A stretch of 64,000 nucleotides of DNA from Bog-473 sp963836605 (GTDB lineage: Bacteria; Actinomycetota; Acidimicrobiia; Acidimicrobiales; RAAP-2). Every line of letters begins with the position of its first letter. The stretch's first letter is position 1. This document shows, one piece after another, positions 1 to 9,404 of this stretch. The position numbers were made by a program, and so were the translations under genes. The notes beneath the pieces were generated by a model, which was given only the letters and a program-made list of their open reading frames with translations, was not told the DNA's origin and made no database searches. The stretch is from the NCBI GenBank assembly GCA_963836605.1, contig CAWIKB010000014.1:124001-188000 (forward strand), in the 5' to 3' direction.

Positions 1-2
1 CC

Positions 3-308
3 GTCCGCGAATACCTGGAGTCGAGCGTGATGGAGGAGAGCGAGGGCGGCACCCGTTTCGCCGCCCGGGTGGCCCGCAACGCGCTGTTGACCGTCGAGCG
101 GGAACTCCGGCTCGGCCCGGCCCTGGCCCGGGTGCACGCCGATCGGTTGGGCCGGCTCGGCTTCGGCGACGACCGCACCCTGGCCACTGCCATCCGGGCC
201 GGGGCCTTGGACGACCGGTGGCCCGAGCTCGCCCCGGCGCTCGCCGCCGCCGCGCGCGATCAGCTCCTGGTCGCCAACCCGGCCTATCTGGTCAGCGCCA
301 AGGCGTAG
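3..308 (+). CDS. DUF6285 domain protein, C-terminal part
   Basis: The reading frame is open to the left edge, so this is the last 101 codons of a gene that begins outside the window. The visible part matches the DUF6285 family from memory: an FxARVARNAL segment, a VERELRLGP helix, then an AIRAG...DDR segment and a DQLLVANPAYL ending. In other actinobacteria DUF6285 genes usually lie beside an aminoglycoside-phosphotransferase-like protein and an acyl-CoA dehydrogenase; those partners would be upstream and cannot be seen. The biochemical role is unknown. The last 25 bases overlap the end of the convergent MFS gene. Confidence 0.75.
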   Translation, partial: VREYLESSVMEESEGGTRFAARVARNALLTVERELRLGPALARVHADRLGRLGFGDDRTLATAIRAGALDDRWPELAPALAAAARDQLLVANPAYLVSAKA

Positions 309-1741
309 GTCTCGCGTTCCTCGACGAAGACCTCGATCGACTCCCGCCGCGGCGTGTTCCGGCGCCCGATCCCCTGGAAGACGAGGCACGAGGTCAGGCC
401 GCAGGCCGCCATGAAGGCCCAGGCGTGCCGAAACCCACTCACCGCACCGGCGCCGGTGGCCGTTCCGAGCAGCGCCACCAGGCAGGCCACCCCGAGGGCC
501 ACGCCGATCTGCCGGCACATGGCGTAGAGCGCGGTCCCGGTGGCGAAGCGCTCCGGCGGCAGGGGCGCCGTGGCCGCGCCACCGAGCGAGGGCAGCACCA
601 GGCCGACCCCGATGCCGCCGAGGATCGAGCCGGGGAGGTAGGCCCCCAGGTAGTCGGGCCGGATGCCGATCCGCCACACCCACCAGGCCCCGCTCACCAT
701 GAAGAGCAGCATGCCCACCGTGCCGACGACCCGGTGGCCGAACCGGGCCCCCAGCAGTCCACCGGGGAAGGCGCAGAGACCCGCGAGGAGGGGACCCGGT
801 GCGATCTCGAATCCCGCCCTGAGGACCGACTCGTGCCACACCCCGGTGAGGAAGAGCACCGACCCGAGGACCAGGGCACCGAAGCCGGCGAAGAACACCA
901 GCGAGCTGGCGTCGGCCAGCGCCACGGCCCGGTGTTTGATGACCGCCGGCTCGATGATCGGGTTGGGATGGCGGCGCGAGCGCAGGACCAGCCACACCGT
1001 CGAGCCGAGGGCCAGCCCCAGGGCGATCAGGATCGGCGCACTGCCCCAGCCCCAGTCCGATCCCTTCACGATGGCCGCCACCAGGCTGGCCACGGCGACC
1101 GACAGCAGGCCGGCGCCGAGTAGATCGGCCTTGTGCGCGGCGGGATCCTTGACCTCCCGGAGCACCTTGACCCCGACCACCAGGGCGGCCACGGCGAAGG
1201 GGAGGTTGACCAGGAAGACCCAGCGCCAGCTCGCCTGGACCAGCAGGCCACCGATGGGTGGGCCCAGTGCGGCGGCGGCGCCGCCGACGGCGGACCACAG
1301 TCCGATGGCCGCGCCCTGGCGCGCCGGGCCGAACGCGGGCAGCAGGAGCCCGAGCGAGGTGGGGAGCATGAGCGCACCGCCGGTGGCCTGGAGAATGCGG
1401 GCGGCGATGAGCAGGCCTAGCGAGGGGCTGAGGGCACAGAGGGCCGACGAGGCCGTGAAGATTCCCAAACCGAGGAGAAAAGCACGCTTGCGCCCGGCCC
1501 GGTCGGCCCAACGGCCGGCCGGCACCAGCAGGGCGGCGAACACGATGGTGTAGGCGCTCAGGATCCACGACAGCGAGCTCAGGCTCTCGCCGTGGAAGTT
1601 GGTCGAGATGCTGGGGAACGCGATGTTGACGATGAAGAGGTCCAGTGAGGAGAGGAACACCCCGGTGAGCACGACCAGGGCGGTCAGCACCGGACGGGTG
1701 GATCGGGACGTGCCTTGGTGCAACTCAGTGGGTTGTTTCAT
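284..1741 (-). CDS. MFS drug exporter, DHA2 (EmrB/QacA) family
   Basis: A 485-residue polytopic membrane protein predicted to export small hydrophobic compounds by proton antiport. The first transmembrane segment carries LDLFIVNIAFPSI, the family D1 motif. Motif A follows the second helix as GRWADRAGRKRA, and a Gly/Pro-rich helix near residue 165 fits antiporter motif C. The ATG at 1741 is preferred over an in-frame start at 1777 because the hydrophobic domain begins soon after it and a -10-like element (TAGGGT) lies only 7 bases upstream. It is divergent from an HxlR-type regulator 67 bp away, the usual arrangement of a repressor controlling its exporter. Substrate unknown. Confidence 0.9.
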   Translation of the reverse strand: MKQPTELHQGTSRSTRPVLTALVVLTGVFLSSLDLFIVNIAFPSISTNFHGESLSSLSWILSAYTIVFAALLVPAGRWADRAGRKRAFLLGLGIFTASSALCALSPSLGLLIAARILQATGGALMLPTSLGLLLPAFGPARQGAAIGLWSAVGGAAAALGPPIGGLLVQASWRWVFLVNLPFAVAALVVGVKVLREVKDPAAHKADLLGAGLLSVAVASLVAAIVKGSDWGWGSAPILIALGLALGSTVWLVLRSRRHPNPIIEPAVIKHRAVALADASSLVFFAGFGALVLGSVLFLTGVWHESVLRAGFEIAPGPLLAGLCAFPGGLLGARFGHRVVGTVGMLLFMVSGAWWVWRIGIRPDYLGAYLPGSILGGIGVGLVLPSLGGAATAPLPPERFATGTALYAMCRQIGVALGVACLVALLGTATGAGAVSGFRHAWAFMAACGLTSCLVFQGIGRRNTPRRESIEVFVEERETYALALTR

Positions 1742-1808
1742 AGGATGGACCCTAGCCAGGCCAGTAGCACGATGCAACCCATAGGGCCGAAAATGCTATG
1801 ATGACAGG
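1742..1808. promoter_or_regulatory. Divergent promoter region, exporter and HxlR regulator
   Basis: The 67 bp between the two divergent starts can hold two promoters that read into leaderless messages. On the minus strand TTGCAT (1777-1772) and TAGGGT (1754-1749) are separated by 17 bp, with the ATG 7 bases after the -10. On the plus strand TATGAT (1797-1802) ends 6 bases before the ATG at 1809, with no good -35 and no ribosome-binding site. A short palindrome, CCCATAGGG (1778-1786), lies between the two and could be the operator of the HxlR protein; that is inference. Confidence 0.5.
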
Positions 1809-2285
1809 ATGTTGAAGCGGGACTACCCCACCCAGTACTGCCCGGTGGCGTCAACCCTCGAGATCATCGGGGAACGCTGGACGATCCTGATCCTGCGCGA
1901 CGTGTTCATGGGCATCAGGCGCTTCGAGGATCTCCAGCGCGACCTGGGCGTGGCCCGCAACGTCCTCCAGACCCGCCTGGAACTGCTGGTGGACAACGGG
2001 ATCTTGCACAAGCGCCCCTATCAGGAGCGACCGGTCCGCCAGGAGTACCGGCTCACCGAGAAGGGGGCCGACCTCTGGCCGGTGCTGGTGTCCCTGCTCA
2101 AATGGGGTGACAAGTACGCCCTCGAGGGCGAGCGGCCGATCATTCTGCAGCACCGCGCCTGCGGGGGGGAGCTGGACGATCGCCGGCGCTGCGAGGCGTG
2201 CGGCGCCGACGTGGCGGTGTCCGACGCCGTGGCCATCCGGACGGGTGCCCGGCGCCTGCCCGAGGAGACCCTCTTCGCCTCCTGA
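1809..2285 (+). CDS. HxlR-family winged-helix transcriptional regulator
   Basis: A 158-residue DNA-binding regulator. The N-terminus (CPVASTLEIIGERWTILILR) is the hallmark HxlR signature, with the Cys that in several members senses reactive electrophiles or redox state. The winged helix runs to about residue 100 (RFEDLQ, LGVARNVLQTRL, YRLTEKG). The C-terminal tail holds a possible metal site, HRACGG followed by CEAC about ten residues later, as in many members of this family. Its gene is divergent from an MFS exporter, which it probably represses. The transcript may be leaderless, since TATGAT ends 6 bases before the start. Confidence 0.9.
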   Translation: MLKRDYPTQYCPVASTLEIIGERWTILILRDVFMGIRRFEDLQRDLGVARNVLQTRLELLVDNGILHKRPYQERPVRQEYRLTEKGADLWPVLVSLLKWGDKYALEGERPIILQHRACGGELDDRRRCEACGADVAVSDAVAIRTGARRLPEETLFAS

Positions 2286-2319
2286 GCGCAGGCCGCATGG
2301 CCTGGCTACCGTGGCCATC

Positions 2320-3791
2320 ATGAGCGCCTTGAGTGACGACACCGCATGGCTGGACGCCTCCGCGCAGGCTGACCTCGTTCGCCGGGCTGAGATCTCCCCG
2401 GCCGAGCTGGTCGAGGGGGCCATCGCCCGGATCGAGGAACTGAATCCCGAGCTCAATGCGGTCATCCATCCCCTTTTCGACCGGGCCCGGGACGAGGCCG
2501 CCGAAGCCCCAAGCGCCGGCGGCGCCTGGCGGCGGGCTGCCCGACGGCCCGTTCCGCGGCGTCCCGTTCCTCCTCAAGGACCTGGGGGCCGAACTGGCCG
2601 GCACCCCCTTCAGCGAGGGGTCGGCCTTCGCCGGGGACTACCGCTCGACCGCCGACCAGGAGTTGACGGCGCGCTTCCGCCGGGCCGGCTTCGTGGTCTG
2701 CGGCAAGACCAACACACCCGAATTCGGTATCCTCCCCACCACCGAGCCCCAACGGTTCGGTCCGTCCCGCAATCCGTGGCACACCGGGCACTCGACCGGC
2801 GGATCGTCCGGCGGCTCGGCCGCCGCCGTGGCTTCGGGCATGGTGCCGGTGGCCCACGCCAACGACGGCGGCGGGTCCATCCGCATCCCTGCGGCCTGCT
2901 GCGGCCTGGTCGGCCTCAAGCCGACGCGGGCCCGGACATCGGCGGCACCGCAGTACGGCGACCTCATGGGCGGGTTGGTGGCCGAGCACGTGGTGACCCG
3001 ATCGGTGCGCGACTGCGCCGCCGTCCTCGACGCCGTCGCCGGTCCCGCGCCCGGCGACCCCTACTGGGCCCCACCCCGGCGCGGCCCCTCGTTCGCGGCC
3101 GCGGTGACGTCATCGGCCACCGAGCCGCTCCACCTGGGTCTCATGACGGCCTCGCCCACCGGGAGCGCCGTGCACCAGGACTGCGTGACGGCCACCGAAG
3201 AGGCGGCCGCCCTCTGCGAGTCCCTGGGCCACCACGTGGAGGTGTCGACTCTCGCGCTCGACGGGCATGCCTTCACCGAGCACTTCGTCAACGTGTGGGC
3301 CGCCGGGAATGCCTGGGTCCTGTTGGACTGGGAGGAGCGGGTCGGGCGCACGGCGACCGAGGACGACGTCGAACCACTGACGTGGGCCCTGCGTAGGGCT
3401 CGGCCGGTCGATCGATTCCGGTCGCTACCTCAAGTCGATCCAGGCCCTCCAGCAACTCAGCCGGCTGGTCGCCGCCTACTTCGAGGAGGTCGACGTCCTC
3501 GTCACCCCCACCCTGGGCGAGCCCCCGGCGCCGCTGGGGACGTTCGACTCCCCACCGGGTGAGCCGGTGGCCGGCCTCATCCGGGCCGCCGCCTACGTCC
3601 CCTTCACCCCGCCCTTCAACGTCACCGGCCAGCCGGCGATCTCGCTGCCGCTGCACTGGAACGCCGAGGGCCTCCCCATCGGCACCCAGTTCGTCGGCCG
3701 TTTCGGCGACGAGGAGACGCTCCTGTCGTTGGCGGCCCAACTCGAGGGCGCGGCACCGTGGGCCGGGCGGCGGCCGCCGGTCAGCGCGTAG
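2320..3791 (+). pseudogene. Amidase (amidase-signature family), two frameshifts
   Basis: The amidase runs through all three forward frames. N-terminus from ATG 2320, a shift near 2507-2510 (run of C), the central domain to about 3396, a shift near 3396-3398 (run of G), then the C-terminus to 3791. Removing one base at each site gives about 489 residues, normal length. All catalytic elements are present: the Lys of FLLKDLG, the cis-Ser in GGSSGGSAAAVASG and the nucleophile Ser in DGGGSIRIPA. Family members hydrolyse amides, including 6-aminohexanoate cyclic dimer and amino acid amides; substrate unknown here. Either a pseudogene or, more likely, two one-base sequencing insertions. It ends 11 bp inside the convergent reductase gene. 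Confidence 0.8.
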
Positions 3792-4983
3792 CGGACTGGT
3801 CCTTCACCAGGACGCAGCGCGTGCCTGAGTAGATGGTGGGCATGCACTGGTTGCAGTGGATGCACAACGAGGACGTGGCGCTGCCGGCCTGCATGCGGTT
3901 GACCAGGTCGGGCTCGCGGAGGAGCGCGCGGGCCATGGCCACGAAGGCGAACCCTTCGGCCAGCGCGGCTTCCACCGTCTCGAGCCTGGTGATCCCGCCC
4001 AGGAGGATGAGGGGCAGGGAGAGGGCGTCCAGGAACTGGCGGGCGTAGGGCAGGAAGAAGGCCTCTTCGAAGGGGTAGGCGCGCAGGAAGCGGCTGCCGA
4101 TGAACTTGAAGCCGAATCGAGCCGGGCCGGGAAGGGTGGCGCCGAACTCGCGCAGCGGCGCCTCGCCCCGGAAGAGGTACATCGGATTGGAGAGGGAGCT
4201 CCCCCCGGTCAGCTCGATCGCATCGAGCACGCCGTCGGACTCGAACAGGGAGGCCACCTCCAGGCTGTCCTCGAGCCACAGACCGCCGGGGACCCCGTCG
4301 GCCATGTTCAGCTTGGCCGTGACGGCTGCCCGGTCGCCCACGGCGTCGCGCACGACGCGCAGCACCTGGCGCGGGAACCGGGCCCGGTTCTCGACGCTGC
4401 CGCCGAACGCGTCGTCGCGGCGATTGAGCTTGGGGGACAGGAAGGCACTGAGCAGGTAGTTGTGGCCGACGTGGACCTCGATGCTGTCGAAGCCGGCCTC
4501 CACGGCGACGGTAGCGGCGCGCCGGTAGTCCTCCGTGATCCGCTCGATCCCGGCCGCGTCCACGGCGCGCAGGCGCGTCCCCAACGGCGTCCACCCTCCC
4601 GAGGGCGAAAGGGACGGGGCCCGGTTGGAGCGGGCGTTCGCCACCGGCCCGGCGTGCCCGATCTGGGCCGCAGCCGCGGCACCCTCGCCGTGCACGGCCT
4701 CGGTCAGGCGGCGCAGCGCGTGCCCCGTCCCCTCATCGAGCAGGAGGCAGTGCCGGTCGGTGCGGCCCTCAGGGGAGACGGCCAGGTAGGCCACCGTGCT
4801 CATGGCCACACCGCCCGCGGCCACCCGGCGGTGGAAGGCGACCAGTTCGTCGCTGACCCGGCCCCCGGGCATCACCCCCTCGAAGGTGGCCGCCTTGATG
4901 ATCCGGTTGCGCAGGGTCAGCGGACCGAGGGGGGCCGGCGCAAACACCGGGGAGGAGGCTTTGGCTCGAGTACGTGGTGGCAT
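3781..4983 (-). CDS. NADH:flavin oxidoreductase, Old Yellow Enzyme-like
   Basis: A 400-residue single-domain TIM-barrel flavoenzyme expected to bind FMN and reduce activated C=C bonds with NAD(P)H. Visible family features are FAPAPLGPLTLRNRIIKAA at the start, AAAQIGHAGP, EVHVGHNYLLSAFLSP with the substrate-binding His/Asn pair, GGSVENRARF and the phosphate-binding FVAMARALLREPDL. It ends in a Cys-rich tail, CIHCNQC then a fourth Cys ten residues later. This resembles the Fe-S site of 2,4-dienoyl-CoA reductase-type members but with a shortened spacing, and the C-terminal FAD/NAD domain of those enzymes is absent. ATG 4983 was chosen because residues upstream show no family similarity. Confidence 0.88.
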   Translation of the reverse strand: MPPRTRAKASSPVFAPAPLGPLTLRNRIIKAATFEGVMPGGRVSDELVAFHRRVAAGGVAMSTVAYLAVSPEGRTDRHCLLLDEGTGHALRRLTEAVHGEGAAAAAQIGHAGPVANARSNRAPSLSPSGGWTPLGTRLRAVDAAGIERITEDYRRAATVAVEAGFDSIEVHVGHNYLLSAFLSPKLNRRDDAFGGSVENRARFPRQVLRVVRDAVGDRAAVTAKLNMADGVPGGLWLEDSLEVASLFESDGVLDAIELTGGSSLSNPMYLFRGEAPLREFGATLPGPARFGFKFIGSRFLRAYPFEEAFFLPYARQFLDALSLPLILLGGITRLETVEAALAEGFAFVAMARALLREPDLVNRMQAGSATSSLCIHCNQCMPTIYSGTRCVLVKDQSATR

Positions 4984-5059
4984 GCGTCTCCCTATGGTGT
5001 CTGGCCTCCTATCTTGGCCCAGCCGCTCGTCTGGATTCGGATGGGCCCTCGGGTGCGCT

Positions 5060-5121
5060 GCCAATGGGGTCGGTCACCACTGGGCTCGGGCAGCCATTGG
5101 GGTCGGAGCCATTGGGTTCGG
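5060..5121. repeat. Four imperfect 14-bp repeats between reductase and cysteine dioxygenase genes
   Basis: Copies with consensus GCCAtTGGGgTCGG start at 5060, 5076 (degenerate), 5093 and 5108, so the period is 15 to 17 bp, about one and a half helical turns. They occupy the intergenic region between two divergent genes, where regulator-binding sites would be expected. No open coding function explains them. Confidence 0.6.
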
Positions 5122-5206
5122 CCGTGCCCCCTCCCGCGAGGGTCCTGCGGTTGGCCGGCCGGCCTGGCGCGCCGGACCGCCGGGCCCGCGGTTGGCGACG
5201 GCCCGA

Positions 5207-5250
5207 AATACTACTAAAGTCATCGGTTTTACCGGATTAAGCGGGAGGAG
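5207..5250 (+). promoter_or_regulatory. Leader with palindrome and strong RBS before cysteine dioxygenase
   Basis: This AT-richer stretch ends in GGGAGGAG at 5243-5250, four bases before the ATG, an unusually strong ribosome-binding site for this window. Just upstream CGGTTTTACCG (5224-5234) is a perfect inverted repeat around TTT, a possible operator. TACTAA near 5210 could be a -10 element. Confidence 0.4.
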
Positions 5251-5254
5251 CCAT

Positions 5255-5791
5255 ATGACGATCACATCGGCGACACCGGGGCTGGTGGGTGCAACCCTGA
5301 CGTCGGTCGATGCTCACTGTCGCCGCGGCGGTCCGAGCTCCCTGTCCCTGCTCGACCTGATCGCGGCGTACGCCGCCGAGTTCGAAGCGTTCCTGCCGGC
5401 AGCCAGCCCCTCCGTGTCCACGCGTTCCTACGAGCTGCTCGAACTCACCGACGACCTCGAGATCTGGGCCATCCACTGGCCCAAGGACCATGGCCTGGCG
5501 TTGCACGACCACGGCGGGTCCTCGGGCGCGCTGTGGGTGGTCGACGGTGCCCTCGAGGAGCACTCGGTCGGCCCCGACGCCAGGCTGGTCCACCGCACCA
5601 TCGGTGCCGGGGGTGGCACGGGGTTCGACCCGACCTACGTGCACGACGTGGTGAATCCGAGCGAGGCACCGGCCACCAGCCTCCACGTCTACTGTCCGCC
5701 CATGGCTTCCATGACCTTCTATCGCCAGGAGGGCGCGGGACTGGTGGTCGAACGGGCCGAGTACCGAGCCGATCCGGCGTGGGCCCCTTGA
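5255..5791 (+). CDS. Cysteine dioxygenase family protein (cupin)
   Basis: A 178-residue cupin predicted to bind non-heme Fe(II) and oxidise cysteine or a related thiol to the sulfinic acid. The metal site is seen as LHDHGG (two His) and the later YVHDVVN (third His), with the cupin glycines between; SLHVYCPP closes the barrel. Size and motifs fit bacterial type I cysteine dioxygenases. The start has a strong SD 4 bases upstream. It overlaps a rhodanese gene by its last bases, so the pair probably works in thiol oxidation, with cysteine sulfinate degrading to sulfite. The exact thiol substrate (cysteine or 3-mercaptopropionate) cannot be decided by eye. Confidence 0.88.
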   Translation: MTITSATPGLVGATLTSVDAHCRRGGPSSLSLLDLIAAYAAEFEAFLPAASPSVSTRSYELLELTDDLEIWAIHWPKDHGLALHDHGGSSGALWVVDGALEEHSVGPDARLVHRTIGAGGGTGFDPTYVHDVVNPSEAPATSLHVYCPPMASMTFYRQEGAGLVVERAEYRADPAWAP

Positions 5792-6177
5792 CCGGGGTCG
5801 ACCGTCTCCTCGATCAGGCGCGCCAAGACCTCGCCCGGGTCGACGCCCACCGGGCCCGACAGATCCTGGCCGGGGGCGGGTGGTTGATCGACATCCGCCC
5901 GGCCGCCCAGCGGGCCGAGTTCGGCGAGGTGCCCGGGGCGCGCGTCGTCGAGCGCAACGACCTCGAGTGGCGCCTCGACCCCCACGGCTCGCATCGCCTC
6001 CCCGGAGCCGAAGACACCGACCTGGTAGTCGTCGTCATGTGCCAGGAGGGCTACGCCTCCAGCCTGGCCGCGGCCAGTCTGGTCAGCCTGGGCCGACCCC
6101 ACAGCACCGACCTGGAGGGTGGTTTCGCGGCCTGGAAGGCGGCCGGCTACCCGACGGTCCCACCGGCGTCGAGCTGA
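5779..6177 (+). CDS. Rhodanese-like sulfurtransferase
   Basis: A single rhodanese domain of about 130 residues. It has the WLIDIRPAAQRAEFGEVPGA segment typical of the fold and an active-site loop CQEGYAS, whose Cys would carry the persulfide, followed by DLEGGFAAWKAAGYP. The start is either GTG 5779 or TTG 5788. The latter forms a TTGA overlap with the stop of the cysteine dioxygenase; both imply translational coupling. Fusion or pairing of rhodanese with cysteine dioxygenase is known in bacteria, where it is linked to sulfite and persulfide handling. Confidence 0.87.
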   Translation: MGPLTGVDRLLDQARQDLARVDAHRARQILAGGGWLIDIRPAAQRAEFGEVPGARVVERNDLEWRLDPHGSHRLPGAEDTDLVVVVMCQEGYASSLAAASLVSLGRPHSTDLEGGFAAWKAAGYPTVPPASS

Positions 6178-6226
6178 GGCAGTCACGTCACCTTCGGTGG
6201 ACCAGCACCGTCACTAGGGTCGGTGC

Positions 6227-7237
6227 ATGGACGTCGGCGAGGTGCGTATCTACCGCGACCCGGCCGGCCTGATCGACGCCCCGACGGGCATTATCGGCGC
6301 GCCCGACGGCGACGTCTGGTTCACCAGCATCGGCAACGGCCGGGTCGGCCGTGTGCGCGCGGGTGGCGGAACGGGTGGGGTCGCGGTTGATGGCGCGGTT
6401 GAGACATTCGCCGATCCGGCCGGTGGCGTCGAGCTCCCCGCCAACATCTTCCCCGGGGCAGACGGCCGTATCTGGTTCACGTGCCTGGGGTCGAACCGCC
6501 TGGGGGCGATCGAGCCCACCGCACCGAACCCCGCGTCCACGATTCGCACCTACTCCCACCCCGCCCTCGACAAGCCAGTGGCGTTGAAGGGGGCGCCGGA
6601 TGGCCGTCTGTGGTTCAGTCTTCGAGGCTCAGACGCCATAGGCAGCCTCGACCCGCGGGCGACCGACCCCGTCTCCACCATCCGGATTTTCCGCGCTCCC
6701 AGCATTGCGGGTCCGGCGGCCTTGATCCCGGGCCCCGACGGGATGATCTGGTGGGTGAACGCCGGCAACGACACGATCGGATGGCTCGATCCAACGGTCG
6801 GCGAGCCCGGTGAGACGATCGGCGTGCTCGGTCCTTGGCCCGAGCTCAGCCGGCCGCGTGCCTGGGCCGTCGATCGGAGCGGCCGCCTGTGGCTGACCAC
6901 GCAGGGCTCGCCCGGCCTCGTCAGTTTCGAACCGTCGTCCGCCGACCCGCTATCGACGCTTCGGCGCGTGGAGCACCCGCGGCTCCGGACGCCCGACGGC
7001 ATCTGGCTCGGCGCCGACGGCGCCCTTTGGTTTGTCGACACGGAGGCAGACGCCATCGTTCGGTTCGACCCCGATGCTTCGGCCGATGGCGAGGCCTGGG
7101 CGTTCTTCGGTGGGCGGCCGTTGGTCGAAGGTCCCTTCGACATCAAGTCCGGCGCGAGCCCGCAGGGCGGGTTCCTCTGGTTTACCAACAAGAGCGGCAA
7201 CTCCATCGGGCGCATCTGGAGTGGTGCCATCCGCTGA
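6227..7237 (+). CDS. Vgb-like beta-propeller protein (streptogramin B lyase family)
   Basis: A 336-residue protein without signal peptide, built from about six repeats with the pattern P.gi..gpDG.vWFts.g...IGr.., as in VIFTSIGNGRVGRV-type and LWFSLRGSDAIGSL blades. The family contains virginiamycin B lyase, which linearises streptogramin B antibiotics, and many uncharacterised homologues. The catalytic His and Glu residues of Vgb cannot be placed by eye, so lyase activity is not claimed. It starts 49 bp after the rhodanese gene and may be in the same transcript. Confidence 0.75.
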   Translation: MDVGEVRIYRDPAGLIDAPTGIIGAPDGDVWFTSIGNGRVGRVRAGGGTGGVAVDGAVETFADPAGGVELPANIFPGADGRIWFTCLGSNRLGAIEPTAPNPASTIRTYSHPALDKPVALKGAPDGRLWFSLRGSDAIGSLDPRATDPVSTIRIFRAPSIAGPAALIPGPDGMIWWVNAGNDTIGWLDPTVGEPGETIGVLGPWPELSRPRAWAVDRSGRLWLTTQGSPGLVSFEPSSADPLSTLRRVEHPRLRTPDGIWLGADGALWFVDTEADAIVRFDPDASADGEAWAFFGGRPLVEGPFDIKSGASPQGGFLWFTNKSGNSIGRIWSGAIR

Positions 7238-7304
7238 CCTCATCGCCGAACCGATCCCGTGGCGCTCTGCGAGATGGTGCCGGGTCCTTCTGCGTCGTGG
7301 TCCG

Positions 7305-7324
7305 CCGAGCCGGCGGCGGCTCAG
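7305..7324. terminator. Possible bidirectional hairpin terminator
   Basis: Between the ends of two convergent genes GAGCC (7307-7311) can pair with GGCTC (7318-7322) around a GC-rich loop. There is no U-tract, so this is a weak candidate. Confidence 0.3.
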
Positions 7325-7345
7325 CACTCTGACGAGCCCGTAGGC

Positions 7346-9404
7346 CTACCCGTTCGCCGGTTGATCGACCGTACCGAGCGGGAGCTCCACGCTGGACGGT
7401 CCGGCCGGGCCCCGGGACACCTGGTAGATCCCGCCTATGAGGCCGGCGGTCTCGGGCAGAGTGGTCTCGAGGTGCGGGGAGTCCGCGGTGGTGATGGTGA
7501 CCCGGATCCGGTCACCTGCCGCAATGGTGCTCAGGGTCGGGAAGATCTCGATGTTGTAGTGGGTCAGGGCACCGGGAGTCACCGTCCGTGCTGACCCTTG
7601 GGTGTAGGGGTGGTAGGGCAGCAGGTACTGCCCATCGGGTGCCGTCCATGACGACGCGGCGTCGGTGGCCCGCAGCGATCCGAGGAGGGCACCCTCGGTG
7701 AGCGGCCGAGACTGGCCGTCGGGGCTCACGTCTTCGACCTCGACCACCCACTCGGTGTCGGTCGTGTTGGCCTTGGCGTAGATCGACGCGGCAATGGGGC
7801 CGCCCAGTGTCTGGGTCCGGCTGAACGGTGCCGTGGTGTAGTTGAGAACGGTCGGACCCAGCTGGGTGAGACGGTCGTCTTGCACACAGGGCAGATCCTG
7901 AATTCCACCGCTCTGCTCCGCATACAGGATCGGCCCGGCGGCCCACTGGTCGACCGCGGCCCCGCACGGGCTGCCCACGGGGGACCACACCAGCGGGTCG
8001 GACCCCGACGAGGTGGGCGCGGCCGTCGTCAGGAGGCCGTCATTGAACGACGTGGCGTCGGAACCGGATCGGCCCGTGGCGAGGTAGTAGCGCGTCGGTG
8101 TCAACCCGGTGAAGGGGTAGGTGGTCGTCTCGTCGTAGTTGTTGGTACCCAGGTCGTAGTAGTGCAGCGGCGTGGGCGTCTGTGCCATGCCGGTGTCCCG
8201 GCCCTTGAGCCAGGTGTCGAACCAGCGCAGCAACAGCGGGTCGATGTCGATGGTGGCAGCACCCAGGTGGGTGAACGGGCCGTCCCAGAGTTGATAGCGG
8301 CCCGTGACCGCCTGGCCCGGGACCATCGCCGCTCCGGCGGGTCGACCGTCATAGAGGTTCTGGAGGGCGGCGTAGTTGAGCGGCTCGCCCCGCTGGAACA
8401 GGTCGTACTCGCCACCGACCAGATAGGCCGGTATCCCGTTGGCGACCACGTTGGCCAGCGCCGCCGCGGGCTGGCGCGCCTGCCAGTACGAACCGTCGTA
8501 CGCGGTCGGGCCCCCGGTGAGGGTGTCGGCCGTGAAGGTCGCGTCGAAGGTGTAGAGGTCATCGAGGTGGTCGATCTCGACCGGGGTCAGCCCCGCGACG
8601 CTGGCCGGATCCGAGAGCGCCGTCGCGGCCGGGTTGACGAGGTTGAGCCCGCTGGTCAGCCCCAGGTAGGTCACCCCGAACTCCGAGTCGAGGAGGCCGC
8701 CCATGAACGCGGTGTCCCGGTAGAGGTCGGTTCCCGCGACCACCGGGAAGATGGCCTTCAAGGGGCTGTGCCTGCCGACCGCCCCCGCCGTCAGGATCTG
8801 GTTGATGCCCAGGTAGCTGGCCCCGTAGAGACCCACCTTGCCGTCGGAGTGCGGCAATTTGGCCGCCCAGTCCACCAGCGCCACGGCATCTTGGACCTGT
8901 GCCGGATCGAAGAGGCCGAATTGCCCCTCGGAGTCGCCGGTCCCCCGCACGTCGGCCACCACATCGAGGTAGCCCCGCTGCACCAGGTACTGGTCGGCAC
9001 CGGTGCCACTGCCCGCCACGCCGAGGGTGGATTTGCCGTACGGGGTCTGGGTCATGATGACCGGGAAGGGCCCGGGCGCCGCCGTCCCGCCGGTCGTCGG
9101 GAAGTACACGTCGGCCCGCAGGATCGTCCCGTCGGACATGGTCACCCCGATGTTCTGGGTCTCACCAACCCCGTAGGTCGCTGCCTCGGGACTCCACGGG
9201 TGTCCCGGTGCGGCGCTGGCGGCGGCCACGTCCGGTGGCAGGGCCAGCACGGGGGTCGCGGCGCGGACGGGCGGAGGCGGAGAGGCCGGCCAGACCGAGC
9301 ATCGCGGCCGTGCTCGCGGCGGCGACGGTGAAGAGCCAACGGGCCACGCCGAGCCTTGGCCGGGCGTCGTTCGACTTGTCGTACGTCCTTTGGAATTGCC
9401 CCAC
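7346..9404 (-). CDS. Secreted CocE/NonD (X-Pro dipeptidyl-peptidase S15-like) hydrolase, one frameshift
   Basis: From ATG 9404 the first 45 or so codons give a signal peptide (positively charged start, WLFTVAAASTAAMLGLAGLSASA). A one-base shift at the GGG 9269-9271 leads into the main frame, which carries the mature enzyme to 7346; deleting one base restores about 685 residues. The mature part has VVADVRGTGDSEGQF, the nucleophile elbow GLYGASYLG with Ser, and a C-terminal jelly-roll domain (DGQSRPLTEGALLGSLR, then YNIEIFPTLSTIAAGDRIRVTI) as in cocaine esterase and S15 peptidases. It probably hydrolyses esters or acyl-amides outside the cell; substrate unknown. The frame break lies exactly at the cleavage region, and correction yields a good ASA-V signal peptidase site. 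Confidence 0.82.
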
